From Candidatus Cohnella colombiensis (GTDB taxonomy: Bacteria > Bacillota > Bacilli > Paenibacillales > Paenibacillaceae): a DNA stretch of 64,000 bases. This document shows, piece after piece, positions 6,492 to 15,942 of this stretch. Numbering within the stretch: the first letter of the stretch is position 1; each line of letters starts with the position of its first letter. Where the stretch lies: the NCBI GenBank assembly GCA_029203125.1, contig CP119317.1, positions 2,542,001 through 2,606,000 on the forward strand, read 5' to 3'. The position numbers and the translations under genes are program-made. Under the pieces are notes generated by a model, which was not told the DNA's origin, did not search any database, and saw only the letters and a list, made by a program, of their open reading frames with translations.

Positions 6492-9400
6492 TTATGACTC
6501 AAAATGGTCCAAATAAAACCGTTTAATCTTGGGGTCCAGTTCATCTTCGACAAGTGATTTCACGAATTTTTTTCTTAAGATTTCCTTTGCCATTGGATTA
6601 CTAAGTATCTTCTTGACCTCAACTTCACCAAGATATGAGAACCAATTTAGATTGAACCTTTGATAATCAAAATCATTCTCTTGCAACACTAAATCATAAA
6701 AATCATCGATTCCGATAAATCCAGAAAAGAGTTCTTTATTAATTATCTTGTTATGCCGCAAAAGTGAAACAACAACTCCTACTGCACTTTTTAACGGATT
6801 AGGGTAACTTCGTACTTTGCTTTTTTCCGTTTCATCTTTCGTTATTTGCAAAGTCTGGGATAGCTCTTTTTCAAATACTACGCTAGGAAGTAAGATATCT
6901 GCATTACAAGCCGCACCATATATTTTTGCATCAAAAGATTGTGATAAGAACTTCTGTACATTCACATTGATTAATTCCTGATGTTCTGGAACCAAGAACC
7001 TATACACTGGTATTAGCAACCGTAGTACAATACTCCGCTTATTATTTGATAGTGTTCCATACTGAATCGAATGGATAAGCTTTTCCGTATCTATTTCAAT
7101 TTTCAATCCATCAATTACCTGTTTATCAATTAAATTAATAAGTCCTTGAATGCAATTGTTATTGTTTAACGCATCGAGTTCAAATCCCCCTTGATTTCCA
7201 TTGTATTTTGAATCTAATATTTTGTTCACAAAGGATACAATTAACCTACTAATTAAATCTGCTTCTATACTCTGGTTCCGATTCTGAGCATATAAAAACT
7301 TTAATAATGTCACATATATATCACTTTCCACATACGTGGATCTTAACAGCGCAAGCATTTTTTCTACAATCTCATCGAAGTCTTCTTTATTAATCTTAAT
7401 CTTTCCGAACAAGCAAAGCATATTTTTCAGAATCTCTCTTAATCCTCTGGTGTACTCAACTTCTAAATAACTTGTTATTAGATTTGCAAATAATCCCCTC
7501 AATTGAATACTTGGGCAAGATGTATCGATTTCATCAATTTTAAATTCTTCGAACAATTTATCAAGTTTTTTCCATTCCAAATATTTAGTTGTTATAATGA
7601 TATCTTTATCTGAAAAGCGGTGGTTCGGTATCCTATGAAACAAAAATCCAGAAAAAAGATCGTCTGAGTCTGGTTGTACTTCCGACTTTTCTTTTACAGA
7701 ATAAGTACTGAGTAGCGATTTTACATAATAAAAGAAATACTCTCTAACCTCTGAGTATTGATCCACCATAATGAAATTTTGATGTGTATAATCAAAAAAC
7801 TCATAAACGTCCCTTATCATATTACTAACAGATGTTGGAGTTGAAGGTGGACCATTAAAACTGGTATCTAAATCTTCCGTCACCTTTTCAGCTAATTCTT
7901 TTATGTGAAATAGTCGTTGTGACACATATCCTTGTTCCTGCAATAAATCGTGAATGAATCTAACGTTGTCCTTATCCTTTCTTGTCAACATCTCAAATAC
8001 GTCTTCAATTTTAATGTTTGAATTATCATAAGTATCAATTATCTTATTTATTTGTTCTACAAATACAGTTTCTCCTAGGTCAGTACCCAAAATTATCGTT
8101 TGATGTCCAATTCTATTACGTTTAAGCTTTCCAATTAAGTAACGTTTGTTGAATTCGATGATATATAGTGAAATAATATTCTTTTTACGGTAAGACTCAA
8201 TCGAGATCTTCTCAAGAATTTCAAAAGCAGAAACAAACTGATTGACTAGGTATTTTGCATAAGCTCTCATCAATTCATTGATGATTTTGTTATCATAATC
8301 ATTCATTGTTTTATAGTCTTGCTTGGCTAAAAGATTTATTGAAAAATAGTTGTTTGATAAAACATCTTTAATGATGCTTGTCTCTTTTTTATTTGAAGAG
8401 TTCAATATAAATGATTGATCCGCAATGATTATTTTTGTCAGGTTTATTTTTGATAAGGTTAAGTTTATATAGTCAAATTTACGTTTAGTTTCCCAATCTT
8501 GTTGTTCGTACGATTGTTTTATCGTATTTAAACGATCAATAAGACCGATATAAAAATCATTTTCTTCAGTGGAAGAGGGGATAATTTTCAAAGCTTCTCC
8601 TTCTTCGATTAAGTAACCAATGTCCAGTAAATTGACCAAATCTTTCACTCTGATTTTATTCAAACTATCAAATGACTGAAATTTTTCATAACAAAAATCT
8701 AAAGGATTACGGACTGATTCCTTGTATCGAAAAATGTAGTCTAAAATTCTAACAACATTTTTCCCTTGGGGATCTTTAAGCTCAGGCACTTCTTTATCAG
8801 AATATATTTTTGAAATATCCCATTTATCAATTAAATTGACACCAAGATTCTTGAAGTAATCCTTTTCCACCGAAAGTCTGGGGCTATCTGAAGAATCAAT
8901 CAAATAGGCTTTTTGAAAATGGTCGCCTAAAATACCTTGCAGATTTTTCATTATTAATTTCAGATCATAATCCTGAAGCGAATACCCTACAAAAAGAACC
9001 GTATTATTAATAAAAATTGACCTGACATAAGATTCAATTAACTTAAAATTTATAGAATAATTTAAGTAGTCATCCTCTTTTAATACGATATTTTTTCGGG
9101 TCAAATCCCCGTGCATTTTGATAAGCATTCTTCCATTGGATGAGTAGGGAAGATCAAGGTCCTCTTTTACTGTATCGTAGAACATAAAATGTTTCTCTAT
9201 TGCTTGTTCAATTAAGTTGTCATAATTTGTTGTCATAATGTGCCTGGGTTTAAACTTTATGATGTAATCATGTATTATATTGGGGGACAATGGTACATTA
9301 AAAATTTCCATTATCTTTTTAAGGTATTCATTTTTCCCCCTCTGGTTGTAATAATATTGAGGAATTTTCAAATAGTCATCTGAATTAATTTCTCTATCAA

Positions 9401-9551
9401 TACCTAATCCTGATGCAAATTCTTTAACAAGACCAGCCCAACTTGGCAAGTTAGAATTTGCTGAAACACCTGCACCTACAAATATTACAAGATGATCTCT
9501 GTTTATTGCGTCCAATATTGCTTCGATATCTAGATTCTTTTTTATCGTCAT
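6492..9551 (-). CDS. SIR2-domain protein, defence-associated sirtuin (DSR)-like
   Basis: A 1019-aa protein. Residues about 15-200 form a SIR2-like NAD-binding domain with FVGAGVSANSNLPSW (GAGVS 26-30), TTNYDNL (107-113, catalytic Asn109), KMHGD (145-149, His147) and VGYSLQD (188-194). The remaining 800 residues are mostly helical with no enzyme motif recognised. This plan and length match the DSR family (DSR1/DSR2 are about 1000 aa), where the SIR2 domain destroys NAD when a phage protein is sensed by the C-terminal part. Phage sensing here is inferred. The gene is AT-rich compared with flanking host genes, suggesting transfer. It stops only 26 bp from the attL arm, at the edge of the element. 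Confidence 0.82.
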   Translation of the reverse strand: MTIKKNLDIEAILDAINRDHLVIFVGAGVSANSNLPSWAGLVKEFASGLGIDREINSDDYLKIPQYYYNQRGKNEYLKKIMEIFNVPLSPNIIHDYIIKFKPRHIMTTNYDNLIEQAIEKHFMFYDTVKEDLDLPYSSNGRMLIKMHGDLTRKNIVLKEDDYLNYSINFKLIESYVRSIFINNTVLFVGYSLQDYDLKLIMKNLQGILGDHFQKAYLIDSSDSPRLSVEKDYFKNLGVNLIDKWDISKIYSDKEVPELKDPQGKNVVRILDYIFRYKESVRNPLDFCYEKFQSFDSLNKIRVKDLVNLLDIGYLIEEGEALKIIPSSTEENDFYIGLIDRLNTIKQSYEQQDWETKRKFDYINLTLSKINLTKIIIADQSFILNSSNKKETSIIKDVLSNNYFSINLLAKQDYKTMNDYDNKIINELMRAYAKYLVNQFVSAFEILEKISIESYRKKNIISLYIIEFNKRYLIGKLKRNRIGHQTIILGTDLGETVFVEQINKIIDTYDNSNIKIEDVFEMLTRKDKDNVRFIHDLLQEQGYVSQRLFHIKELAEKVTEDLDTSFNGPPSTPTSVSNMIRDVYEFFDYTHQNFIMVDQYSEVREYFFYYVKSLLSTYSVKEKSEVQPDSDDLFSGFLFHRIPNHRFSDKDIIITTKYLEWKKLDKLFEEFKIDEIDTSCPSIQLRGLFANLITSYLEVEYTRGLREILKNMLCLFGKIKINKEDFDEIVEKMLALLRSTYVESDIYVTLLKFLYAQNRNQSIEADLISRLIVSFVNKILDSKYNGNQGGFELDALNNNNCIQGLINLIDKQVIDGLKIEIDTEKLIHSIQYGTLSNNKRSIVLRLLIPVYRFLVPEHQELINVNVQKFLSQSFDAKIYGAACNADILLPSVVFEKELSQTLQITKDETEKSKVRSYPNPLKSAVGVVVSLLRHNKIINKELFSGFIGIDDFYDLVLQENDFDYQRFNLNWFSYLGEVEVKKILSNPMAKEILRKKFVKSLVEDELDPKIKRFYLDHFES

Positions 9552-9836
9552 CGTACTGACACCTCTGTTTTTTCCCGAATGGGTTCATTTATTCTATCTC
9601 TTCTCAGGTAACAACATATAGTGATAGTTAAATTTCAGCATTCTACACTCCATGCAATAATTTTACCATAATTACCCTCAATAGAACTTAATATCATTCG
9701 TCTCGCTCATCATCTACCGAGGCTAATAATCATTTCTTGCTCCTTTCCACTACACATAGATATCTTTGACCGACCATGAATAGTCATTTTTCGACATTCC
9801 TCACTTTTGAGATAATAACCAAAAGAGGTGAAGCCG
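9552..9836. other. Intergenic region between divergent genes
   Basis: This region holds the promoters of the SIR2 gene (minus) and the small gene at 9837 (plus). AT-rich stretches could serve as -10 sequences on both strands, but no convincing promoter, operator or hairpin was identified. Overlapping short frames here have no ribosome site or coding character. Confidence 0.4.
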
Positions 9837-10091
9837 ATGAAATGGGGAGAAATCACCGAATTGCATCCAGGTCGCTTTGTATTGGTGGAGGTGATTATAG
9901 CAAGCTCCAATAATTGTGTACGTCAGTTGAAGGATATATCGTTTATTCAAGATTACGATAATCCGCAAGAAGCATGGAGTGATTATAAGCATTTTCACAA
10001 GCTACATCCATCACGCGAACTGTATGTATTCCACACTAGCCGAAGCGATGTAGAGGTGGTTGAAGAGTTCTTCTCAGGTGTGTGGCGGTAA
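9837..10091 (+). CDS. Conserved small hypothetical protein
   Basis: An 84-aa protein without cysteine-based metal sites except one Cys, with a C-terminal HTSRSDVEVVEEFFSGVWR segment. The start is taken at ATG 9837, with AGAGGTG about six bases upstream; a GTG at 9828 overlaps that ribosome site. Proteins with the pattern 'W.E..HPG.F.LVE......' ending in an FHTS motif are, from memory, common small hypothetical proteins of Bacilli, often near mobile elements. No function is assigned. It is the only plus-strand intact gene of the element. Confidence 0.65.
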   Translation: MKWGEITELHPGRFVLVEVIIASSNNCVRQLKDISFIQDYDNPQEAWSDYKHFHKLHPSRELYVFHTSRSDVEVVEEFFSGVWR

Positions 10092-10160
10092 CTATGAAGA
10101 TACATATCCAACATGGAATGCGTAATCCTGTTTAATACTGATTGTATTGTTTACCACATA

Positions 10161-10198
10161 AAACAAGCGATGCTCAAATTTAAGCATCGCTTGTTTTG
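10161..10198. terminator. Strong terminator after the recombinase
   Basis: Perfect 15-bp stem (10161-10175 against 10184-10198; core CAAGCGATGCT/AGCATCGCTTG) with an 8-nt loop and flanking A4/T4. It can end both the recombinase transcript (minus) and the small plus-strand gene. Confidence 0.8.
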
Positions 10199-11815
10199 CT
10201 ATCTATGAGAAACCTCTGTCTTGTCTTCATATCCCAATTCTTGCAATGACAACCCAAAAGTTGTCATAACCTGAATATCGCCAGAACGATCTACTTTAAT
10301 TTCTGAAAGCAACTTCTTCAATACGAACTGCATTTCGTCAAATGAATCAAAATCCATATCCAACAATTCATCTAACATTTCCATCACTTGCTCGTATAGT
10401 TCAGTTAAATCAGATTTCTTTCTTCGTTCCTCCGACAATTCCGCCAGTCTCTTCTCACATTTTATAATTTCTTTTTCATAAATGCCCTTCTCCAAATTGT
10501 ACTGTTCGTCATCATGGAAATTCCCTGACATTTTTTCGCGACGCAGTTCAAACAGATATTTGCGGTTATCTGTAATTCGCTTTTGCATTTTTTGCATTTC
10601 ACTTTCCATATCTGACTGATTAAATTGGATGAGACTCTTGTGTTTCTCTAACAATTGTTCTGCCGAAGTAATGCTGCGAAGTACCTCAGACAAGGTGTCC
10701 ATTAACTCATCACGAAACGGATAATAAGGAAGCCAATAGTCATTGTTGCAGCCTGCATCACCTTGCCTTCTTCTTCTGGAACATATAAGATACCGATACT
10801 CCCTGCCATTACGATCTGTTCTTTTACTTTTGGATCTCATGCTAACCATCGAAGAACCACAATGCGCGCACTTCATAATTCCTGCAAAGATATTGATCTT
10901 CTGCTTGATTCCGCCACGCTCGCCCCCACCGCGTTCAAGCCGTATTGACTGTGCCAGTTGAAACGTTTGCTCATCTATAATGGCTTGATGTGTAATGACT
11001 TTGTCTGCATAACGCCACTCGCTCTTCGGTCTTTGCACTTGTACTTTTTTTCGTTCAGAAGTGTCGTTGACGTTTGTATACACTTTTTTAGTTTCATATT
11101 TCGAGGAGCGGTTTTTTCCAATATAAGCCTCGTTTTGAAGAATCCGTTGAACCGTTGTAATGCCCCATACGCCGTTCTTAGGAGAAGGGATACCTTTATC
11201 ATTTAAGTAAGCGACAATCGCCTTTTCACCCATTTTATTGGCGGTATAGAGCTGAAAAATTGTACTCACAATATTCGTCTGATGCTCGTCAGGGACCAGC
11301 ACCTTTAAACCGTTTCTGACTTCTCTAATGTATCCATACGGAGCTCGACTTCCTGTAAAGTTCCCTTTAAGCGCCGATTCGCGCTTACCACGACGAGAAC
11401 TACGGCTGATAGACTCGCTTGCCGACTGATTGAAGCTAGATATTATGGAAAAAAACATTTCGTCATCTCTGTCCGAGTCGAATAAATCATCGATGGAGAT
11501 CAATCTGATGTTTAGAGCATTGACCAATTTTCGTTTTAAGCTTATCGAGTCTCCAATGTCACGAGCAAAACGAGAGAGTGATGCAAATATGATAACCTGG
11601 AACGCACCGCGCTGTGCATCTCTAATAACTTGTTGAATCGCTTGTCTGTCGGTAATGTTCGTTCCTGACTCACGGTCTTCATAGATGATTTCTTCTTCTG
11701 TTCCCCAACCCATATCCTCTGCATAATGCTTGCAAGCTGAAATCTGATGCTCAGGGCTGTCTTTCTGGCTATCCTTAGTCGTACTTACACGTACATAAAT
11801 AGCTGCCTTTTTCAT
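10199..11815 (-). CDS. Large serine recombinase of the gerE element
   Basis: A 538-aa large serine recombinase that should cut and join attP/attB or attL/attR. The resolvase domain (1 to about 145) has YVRVS with catalytic Ser11, and FASLSRFARD (77-86) with the conserved arginines. The recombinase domain spans about 155-270. The zinc ribbon has Cys316, Cys319, Cys345 and Cys356, and a charged coiled coil (about 390-480) follows. This is the same class as SpoIVCA (skin) and SprA (SP-beta). AAAGGGAGAA precedes the ATG. A hairpin with a T-rich tail lies only 30-60 bp upstream. It is the only intact site-specific recombinase in the window and so the likely agent of gerE excision. Confidence 0.93.
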   Translation of the reverse strand: MKKAAIYVRVSTTKDSQKDSPEHQISACKHYAEDMGWGTEEEIIYEDRESGTNITDRQAIQQVIRDAQRGAFQVIIFASLSRFARDIGDSISLKRKLVNALNIRLISIDDLFDSDRDDEMFFSIISSFNQSASESISRSSRRGKRESALKGNFTGSRAPYGYIREVRNGLKVLVPDEHQTNIVSTIFQLYTANKMGEKAIVAYLNDKGIPSPKNGVWGITTVQRILQNEAYIGKNRSSKYETKKVYTNVNDTSERKKVQVQRPKSEWRYADKVITHQAIIDEQTFQLAQSIRLERGGGERGGIKQKINIFAGIMKCAHCGSSMVSMRSKSKRTDRNGREYRYLICSRRRRQGDAGCNNDYWLPYYPFRDELMDTLSEVLRSITSAEQLLEKHKSLIQFNQSDMESEMQKMQKRITDNRKYLFELRREKMSGNFHDDEQYNLEKGIYEKEIIKCEKRLAELSEERRKKSDLTELYEQVMEMLDELLDMDFDSFDEMQFVLKKLLSEIKVDRSGDIQVMTTFGLSLQELGYEDKTEVSHR

Positions 11816-11844
11816 TTTTAATTTCTCCCTTTATATAAAAGCAA

Positions 11845-11878
11845 ATCCCTTTGGCATGTGATCGTATACCAAAGGGAT
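11845..11878 (-). terminator. Hairpin between the 56-aa gene and the recombinase
   Basis: On the minus strand ATCCCTTTGG (11878-11869) pairs perfectly with CCAAAGGGAT (11854-11845) and is followed by TTGCTTTTAT. It lies between the small gene's stop and the recombinase start, too close to leave room for a full promoter after it. It may act as an attenuator that separates expression of the two genes. Confidence 0.6.
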
Positions 11879-11916
11879 CTCTGGATTGTATTGAGTTCAA
11901 GCTATATTCCACTTGG

Positions 11917-12087
11917 TTACACTGCACGTCCTAATGCCGCGATTTTTTTTACTCGGTTGTTGTTGGCATGGAATTCATCCACATTCTTCTTAACGACTTG
12001 CCTTGCAAGATCGTCGATAAGCTCAGGCAAGTTCCCTTGACCTGCTTGAATGTGAATACGAAATGATTTATTTAAATCCCTAGACAT
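11917..12087 (-). CDS. 56-aa protein upstream of the recombinase (candidate directionality factor)
   Basis: The start is ATG 12087 with AGAGGAG nine bases before it; an in-frame start at 12111 overlaps that site. The 56-residue product (MSRDLNKSFRIHIQAGQGNL...) has a short amphipathic helix ELIDDLARQVVKK and a basic C-terminus with two Lys and two Arg. No family is recognised. Position and size resemble those of recombination directionality factors, which let serine recombinases run in the excision direction (SprB of SP-beta is a similar-sized small protein). That role is a guess from context. Confidence 0.6.
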   Translation of the reverse strand: MSRDLNKSFRIHIQAGQGNLPELIDDLARQVVKKNVDEFHANNNRVKKIAALGRAV

Positions 12088-12300
12088 AAGGGCATTCTCC
12101 TCTCGGTACATCTATATTTTATTTTTATGTGACTCCAAGTTTGTACCATGACTTTCCCATGAACACGTAGAGGTCGGTTCTCCATATTTTGCGTTTATGA
12201 ATTATAGCTCGATTAATTGAATTCGATAAATTTCAAGATCTATCTTTTAGCTATCAAGCCATACAACCTATGTTCATTTAATAAGATTTAAATGTTAGTA

Positions 12301-12352
12301 AAAACAGAAAAGTAACCCTCTACCTTCTGTAGACGGTTGCTTTTCTGTTTTT
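12301..12352 (-). terminator. Terminator of the membrane protein gene
   Basis: Stem AAAACAGAAAAGTAACC (12301-12317) against GGTTGCTTTTCTGTTTTT (12335-12352) with one mismatch, flanked by A/T runs. It ends the gene at 12365. Confidence 0.75.
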
Positions 12353-12364
12353 ATGGCTGTTGAT

Positions 12365-13246
12365 TCAGTTAGAGATGGTTTGCAAAAATAAAATAAACTT
12401 CTCAAAAGCACCACTTATAAAAATGCAAATGACGATTACAAACACGATATCTCCGATAATAATACTTTTGATAGCTCGTTGGGGCTTGTTTCTAATGAGT
12501 TTGTACATTTTAGCAAAGTAATCAAACAAAAAGAAAATAAACATTGCAAGCCCTCCAATCTGAAAGATTAGGAAATAGGCTTCTGGTTCGTATCCATTAT
12601 TAAATAAGTTGATTAGTGTTTTAGGTGCTTCTAGTACATTAATACTAGAGAATTTACTCATAGCAACTTCTAAGTTTTCAGGCGGATATAGGGGGTTGTT
12701 GAACAATATAATAAGCCCAAACACCAGTATCCAATATATGAACAAGTAATATCTATTAAATGTTGAAATTGAATATTTAAAGTACACAACGGAAACGGCA
12801 GTGACGAGTCCAATAGCCATAACTCCAACTATGGAAAGCATCACTAATTCCTTGTATTGAACGAAGAAAAATATGGAAAAGGCGAAAAAAGCTAGTGCGA
12901 TAGCACCTTGAATGAAAGCTAAACTAGAATCATCTGAACCTCCAGGAGATGCTGTTCGAGCAGGTGGAGGGTTATGTGTGGTTGGGTGATGGTGATGTTC
13001 GTGATGATTATATATTGTTTTTCTTTTATCGGTTGTGTTCATGGTGTTGAAGCTTCCAGTAACATTACGGTTATGACTATTAGTATGAATAGTTTTTGTT
13101 TTTTTCACTGCTACAAAGAAACCAACACACGTAAGAAGAATACCAATAATGCTAAGCCATGTACTTAAGTCCAGAAAGATTCCTCCCCAAATGTTTTGTC
13201 GAACTATACATAAAATTGTAAATGTTGGTTGGTATAAACTCAACAT
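12365..13246 (-). CDS. Membrane protein with His-rich loop
   Basis: Up to 293 aa. One N-terminal membrane segment (about 28-47) is followed by a polar, His-rich loop (about 52-105, including HHEHHHH and a PPP stretch). Four to five further hydrophobic segments (about 109-290) follow. Much of the polar loop between the first and second segments lacks predicted structure. No family is recognised. The start is uncertain: ATG 13246 has no clear ribosome site, whereas GGGGAGG lies seven bases before an in-frame CTG (codon 26), so initiation there is possible. Multi-pass proteins are common effectors in phage-defence loci. Here only the location within the element suggests such a role. Confidence 0.6.
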   Translation of the reverse strand: MLSLYQPTFTILCIVRQNIWGGIFLDLSTWLSIIGILLTCVGFFVAVKKTKTIHTNSHNRNVTGSFNTMNTTDKRKTIYNHHEHHHHPTTHNPPPARTASPGGSDDSSLAFIQGAIALAFFAFSIFFFVQYKELVMLSIVGVMAIGLVTAVSVVYFKYSISTFNRYYLFIYWILVFGLIILFNNPLYPPENLEVAMSKFSSINVLEAPKTLINLFNNGYEPEAYFLIFQIGGLAMFIFFLFDYFAKMYKLIRNKPQRAIKSIIIGDIVFVIVICIFISGAFEKFILFLQTISN

Positions 13247-13367
13247 AGAATTATTATTCTACAACGAGTTTTTTTGAAATCCTCCCTTTTCATGCAATAA
13301 TTTAGAGCTACTCAACACATAAAGTGAGCCTAAAACTCGCCACGTAAAGTAAAGGGAGACAATTAAT

Positions 13368-13780
13368 ATGAGACATATTGAAAGTTTCATTCACTATTTA
13401 GAAGAACATGATCGAAGTGATCATACTATTCAAAAATATGCAGATTCGATTCGAAAATTTAAGAACTGGTTTTCTAGTGATAAGGGAATCGAAGATGCAA
13501 CTATTATTGGGATCAAGGAGATTTAAGACTATCGCAAGATACTGTTTGAAAAAAACTCGCCCGCTACGTTAAATCAAAAGCTGTCTGCCATAAAGACATT
13601 TTACAAATTCTTATTTGAGCAAAGGTTATCTCTGCGGATCCGAGCATACACGTCAAGATTAGAAGATTAGTGATAATAGCTAAAGTCAGTATTTAACCAG
13701 AGCGGAAGAATTGAAAATCCTTAACCGTGCTAAGCACACAGGTAAAAAAGAATACGCAATTGTTCTTATGAGGACTGTAA
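13368..13780 (+). pseudogene. Decayed tyrosine recombinase (XerC/D-like), N-terminal part
   Basis: From ATG 13368 (AAAGGGAG upstream) the frame encodes a core-binding domain: HYLEEHDRSDHTIQKYADSI, then a TAA where the family has EIxDYR. Reading continues after the stop with NSPATLNQKLSAIKTFYKFL. A frameshift then leads to VISADPSIHVKI, and another to YLTRAEELKIL up to about 13780. The catalytic domain with the Arg-His-Arg-Tyr residues is absent. It is the dead remnant of an older integrase. Confidence 0.82.
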
Positions 13781-13789
13781 AAAGCAATT

Positions 13790-13968
13790 ACGGTTGTACC
13801 GTTCGCGTTCCCTCTATCATTCTGCATTTTCAGAATTGGAATAATACCGATCTCCAGCCCATCTACACGATCCGTCCAAAACACCTCGCCCCGTTTAACA
13901 GGCATCTCTCCACAACTGGTACAGTTCTTCGTTCGTGGTTGAACTTCATTTCCGCATCTGCAAATCAT
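13790..13968 (-). pseudogene. MazF/PemK-like toxin fragment with N-terminal Zn-ribbon-like motif
   Basis: From ATG 13968 (AAGGGGAGAG upstream) the minus strand encodes a CRCG...CTSCG segment. It continues with MPVKRGEVFWTDRVDG and ILKMQNDRGNANGTTVIA, which matches the first half of MazF/PemK endoribonucleases. The rest of the toxin fold is missing; after about 13790 the frame runs into the integrase remnant read in reverse. Two broken genes thus meet end to end, probably through a deletion. No antitoxin is visible. Confidence 0.65.
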
Positions 13969-14461
13969 TTAACTCTCCCCTTATTATGTAATACTGAAGT
14001 ATATAGGAGATTTTTATATTGGCTAAATGAAGAAAAAACCAAGCAAGCAGCCTTATATGTAAATCCCCTATAATTTGCCCCTTTTTTTTTATTTCGTGTT
14101 ATCTAATCCGAAGAGCCTTGACCTATAAGGATTTTGAACAGTCACCTTCTTACCTCTCGTTATCTAAAATCACCTTGTATTAAGGCTACCTTCTAGAACG
14201 GTCTTCGAAAATCGGACAGGTAATCCGTCTAAAATACACGTAATGTTTTGATGTCCTCTGCTGCTTTTTGTAGCTTTAATTCATATCGAAACACTATTTG
14301 ATTCAATTATCCTTATCAAACGTACTGGTTCCCCTTCTGGTGCACTTTTAATAGGTAAGAGTATAACAGTGATAAGGCATTAAAAAGTGTCAGGTGAGCC
14401 ATTTATCAAACGATGAGGCAGATTCCAACCTCCAACCACATTTCTCTTTCAACTCTTCAAC
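13969..14461. other. Non-coding stretch, apparently decayed
   Basis: No open frame with a ribosome site or coding character was found. A T9 tract at about 14084 and several AT-rich repeats are present. Nothing recognisable as an RNA gene or insertion sequence is seen. Confidence 0.4.
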
Positions 14462-15913
14462 TTAATCTTTTTCTTGAGCAAAAATATCTTCATATTGATT
14501 ATGCTGAATATAATAACTCGTTCTTCTTTCAACCATATTCATTAACTGTGGATTTAACTTTTCAATAATATACCTAGCTATTAGTTCGAGAAATATATTC
14601 ACGTCATTTATATGTTTGTAATTCATTGAATAGTCATACCTTGCATTCCCTCTACCACCCCCGCCATGGGCTACTGCATTTCTCCCAGTTGCATAGATAA
14701 TACTTCCAATACTTTTATTTTTAAGATAAGGATGGTTGCTCCACTCTAACTTAATTTTTTTGATTTCTTCTTTTAATTTTGTAGTTACATTAACGTATTT
14801 TGCTCTCCTTTTTCTAACAATCGCTGTTCCATTTTCATTTTCATATGTTCCAAAATCGACATAATATAAAGGATTAAATCTATGAGCCATTATTTCATCA
14901 GCGTAATACTCTATAGCTTCTTCATGAGAGAAGTCTGAGGGTCTCATCAATGGTTGATAATGCTTAACAATACCATACTCAATCACCCTATACAGAAATA
15001 CACATCTTGGAAGAGACTCGAATTGTTTCAGTGATGCATGGTATAATTCAAAAATCATTTCGTGTTCTGAATCTTGAATGGATACGATATTGTAATCATT
15101 CTTTTGTTTTAAAATTGGCAGTTCAAGATAGAACGGCTCTTTTCTATTTCTGTCAAAGAAGTTTTTTTCTCTAAGCCTCAGCATATCTAATAAATCAAAT
15201 TGTTCATAGAGTTCTAAAAGCTTTCTATTGAAATTGTAGTTCTCAGTAAAATAAAAAAAAGGACTGCCGTTGAAATATGCCAGTATGTTTAACAAAGCAT
15301 TCTTGGTATCTTCAGTAGTATTTTCATTATAAAAGACAGAATAACTATTCGATTCAGTTGCTGCAATCGTCACATCTTTATAAACAATTATATCCTTCCG
15401 ATATTTCGAAATTGAGTAAGGACCAATAAATTTGCTAAAAGTATTAATATAGTCAGCAGGATGATTTTGCAGCTTGTACAACTCCTGATTAACATCAGCG
15501 ATTTTTTGTTTCAGTTTTGCTTTCATATATTCACTCAAATTTTCATTTAATGATTTCTGTCTGTCAAACTTTTTGAAACGGTTCAGCACTCCAAATAGAT
15601 ATTCTTCTTGACCCCTAAGAGTTTCTGAATAACGTATCTTAACTGTTCCATTAATTAAATTCTTTAGAATACGTCGGTATATTTTTCTTTCTGATAAGTA
15701 AACTTTTTTATACTTATTAAGAAAAAGTTCTTTTTCCTCATACGTCTTGCATGCGTTTCTATCACGATTCAATTCAACGATAAGTTTCGAATATCCTTCC
15801 AGCTCATAAAAGGCTAACACAACTGGAACTTGTGAATAATCATATTTTGAAACGTCAATAACGTGTTTATCAACAGAGGCTTCAAGTTTTTTTAATTTAT
15901 TGTTTAATACCAT
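14462..15913 (-). CDS. HEPN-domain protein (RX4H), partner of PLD-like protein
   Basis: A 483-aa protein whose C-terminal quarter (about 385-465) contains ATGRNAVAHGG, that is Arg411-x4-His416. This is the catalytic RX4-6H motif of HEPN ribonucleases, followed by a helix rich in Leu/Ile. The N-terminal 380 residues are a mixed helical region with no family recognised. The gene starts 29 bp after the PLD-like gene and the two form an operon. HEPN RNases are frequent effectors in toxin-antitoxin and anti-phage systems. RNA cleavage is inferred from the motif. Base composition is strongly AT-rich, unlike host genes nearby. Confidence 0.7.
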   Translation of the reverse strand: MVLNNKLKKLEASVDKHVIDVSKYDYSQVPVVLAFYELEGYSKLIVELNRDRNACKTYEEKELFLNKYKKVYLSERKIYRRILKNLINGTVKIRYSETLRGQEEYLFGVLNRFKKFDRQKSLNENLSEYMKAKLKQKIADVNQELYKLQNHPADYINTFSKFIGPYSISKYRKDIIVYKDVTIAATESNSYSVFYNENTTEDTKNALLNILAYFNGSPFFYFTENYNFNRKLLELYEQFDLLDMLRLREKNFFDRNRKEPFYLELPILKQKNDYNIVSIQDSEHEMIFELYHASLKQFESLPRCVFLYRVIEYGIVKHYQPLMRPSDFSHEEAIEYYADEIMAHRFNPLYYVDFGTYENENGTAIVRKRRAKYVNVTTKLKEEIKKIKLEWSNHPYLKNKSIGSIIYATGRNAVAHGGGGRGNARYDYSMNYKHINDVNIFLELIARYIIEKLNPQLMNMVERRTSYYIQHNQYEDIFAQEKD

Positions 15914-15942
15914 AAAATGACCTCTCTTTTAGCACTCGTGCT

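Noticed and set aside
6362..6553. 63-aa LuxR-like ORF as an independent small regulator
   Set aside because: Only its last 31 codons are gerE; the first part is attP-arm and SIR2 gene sequence in another frame, with no ribosome site.
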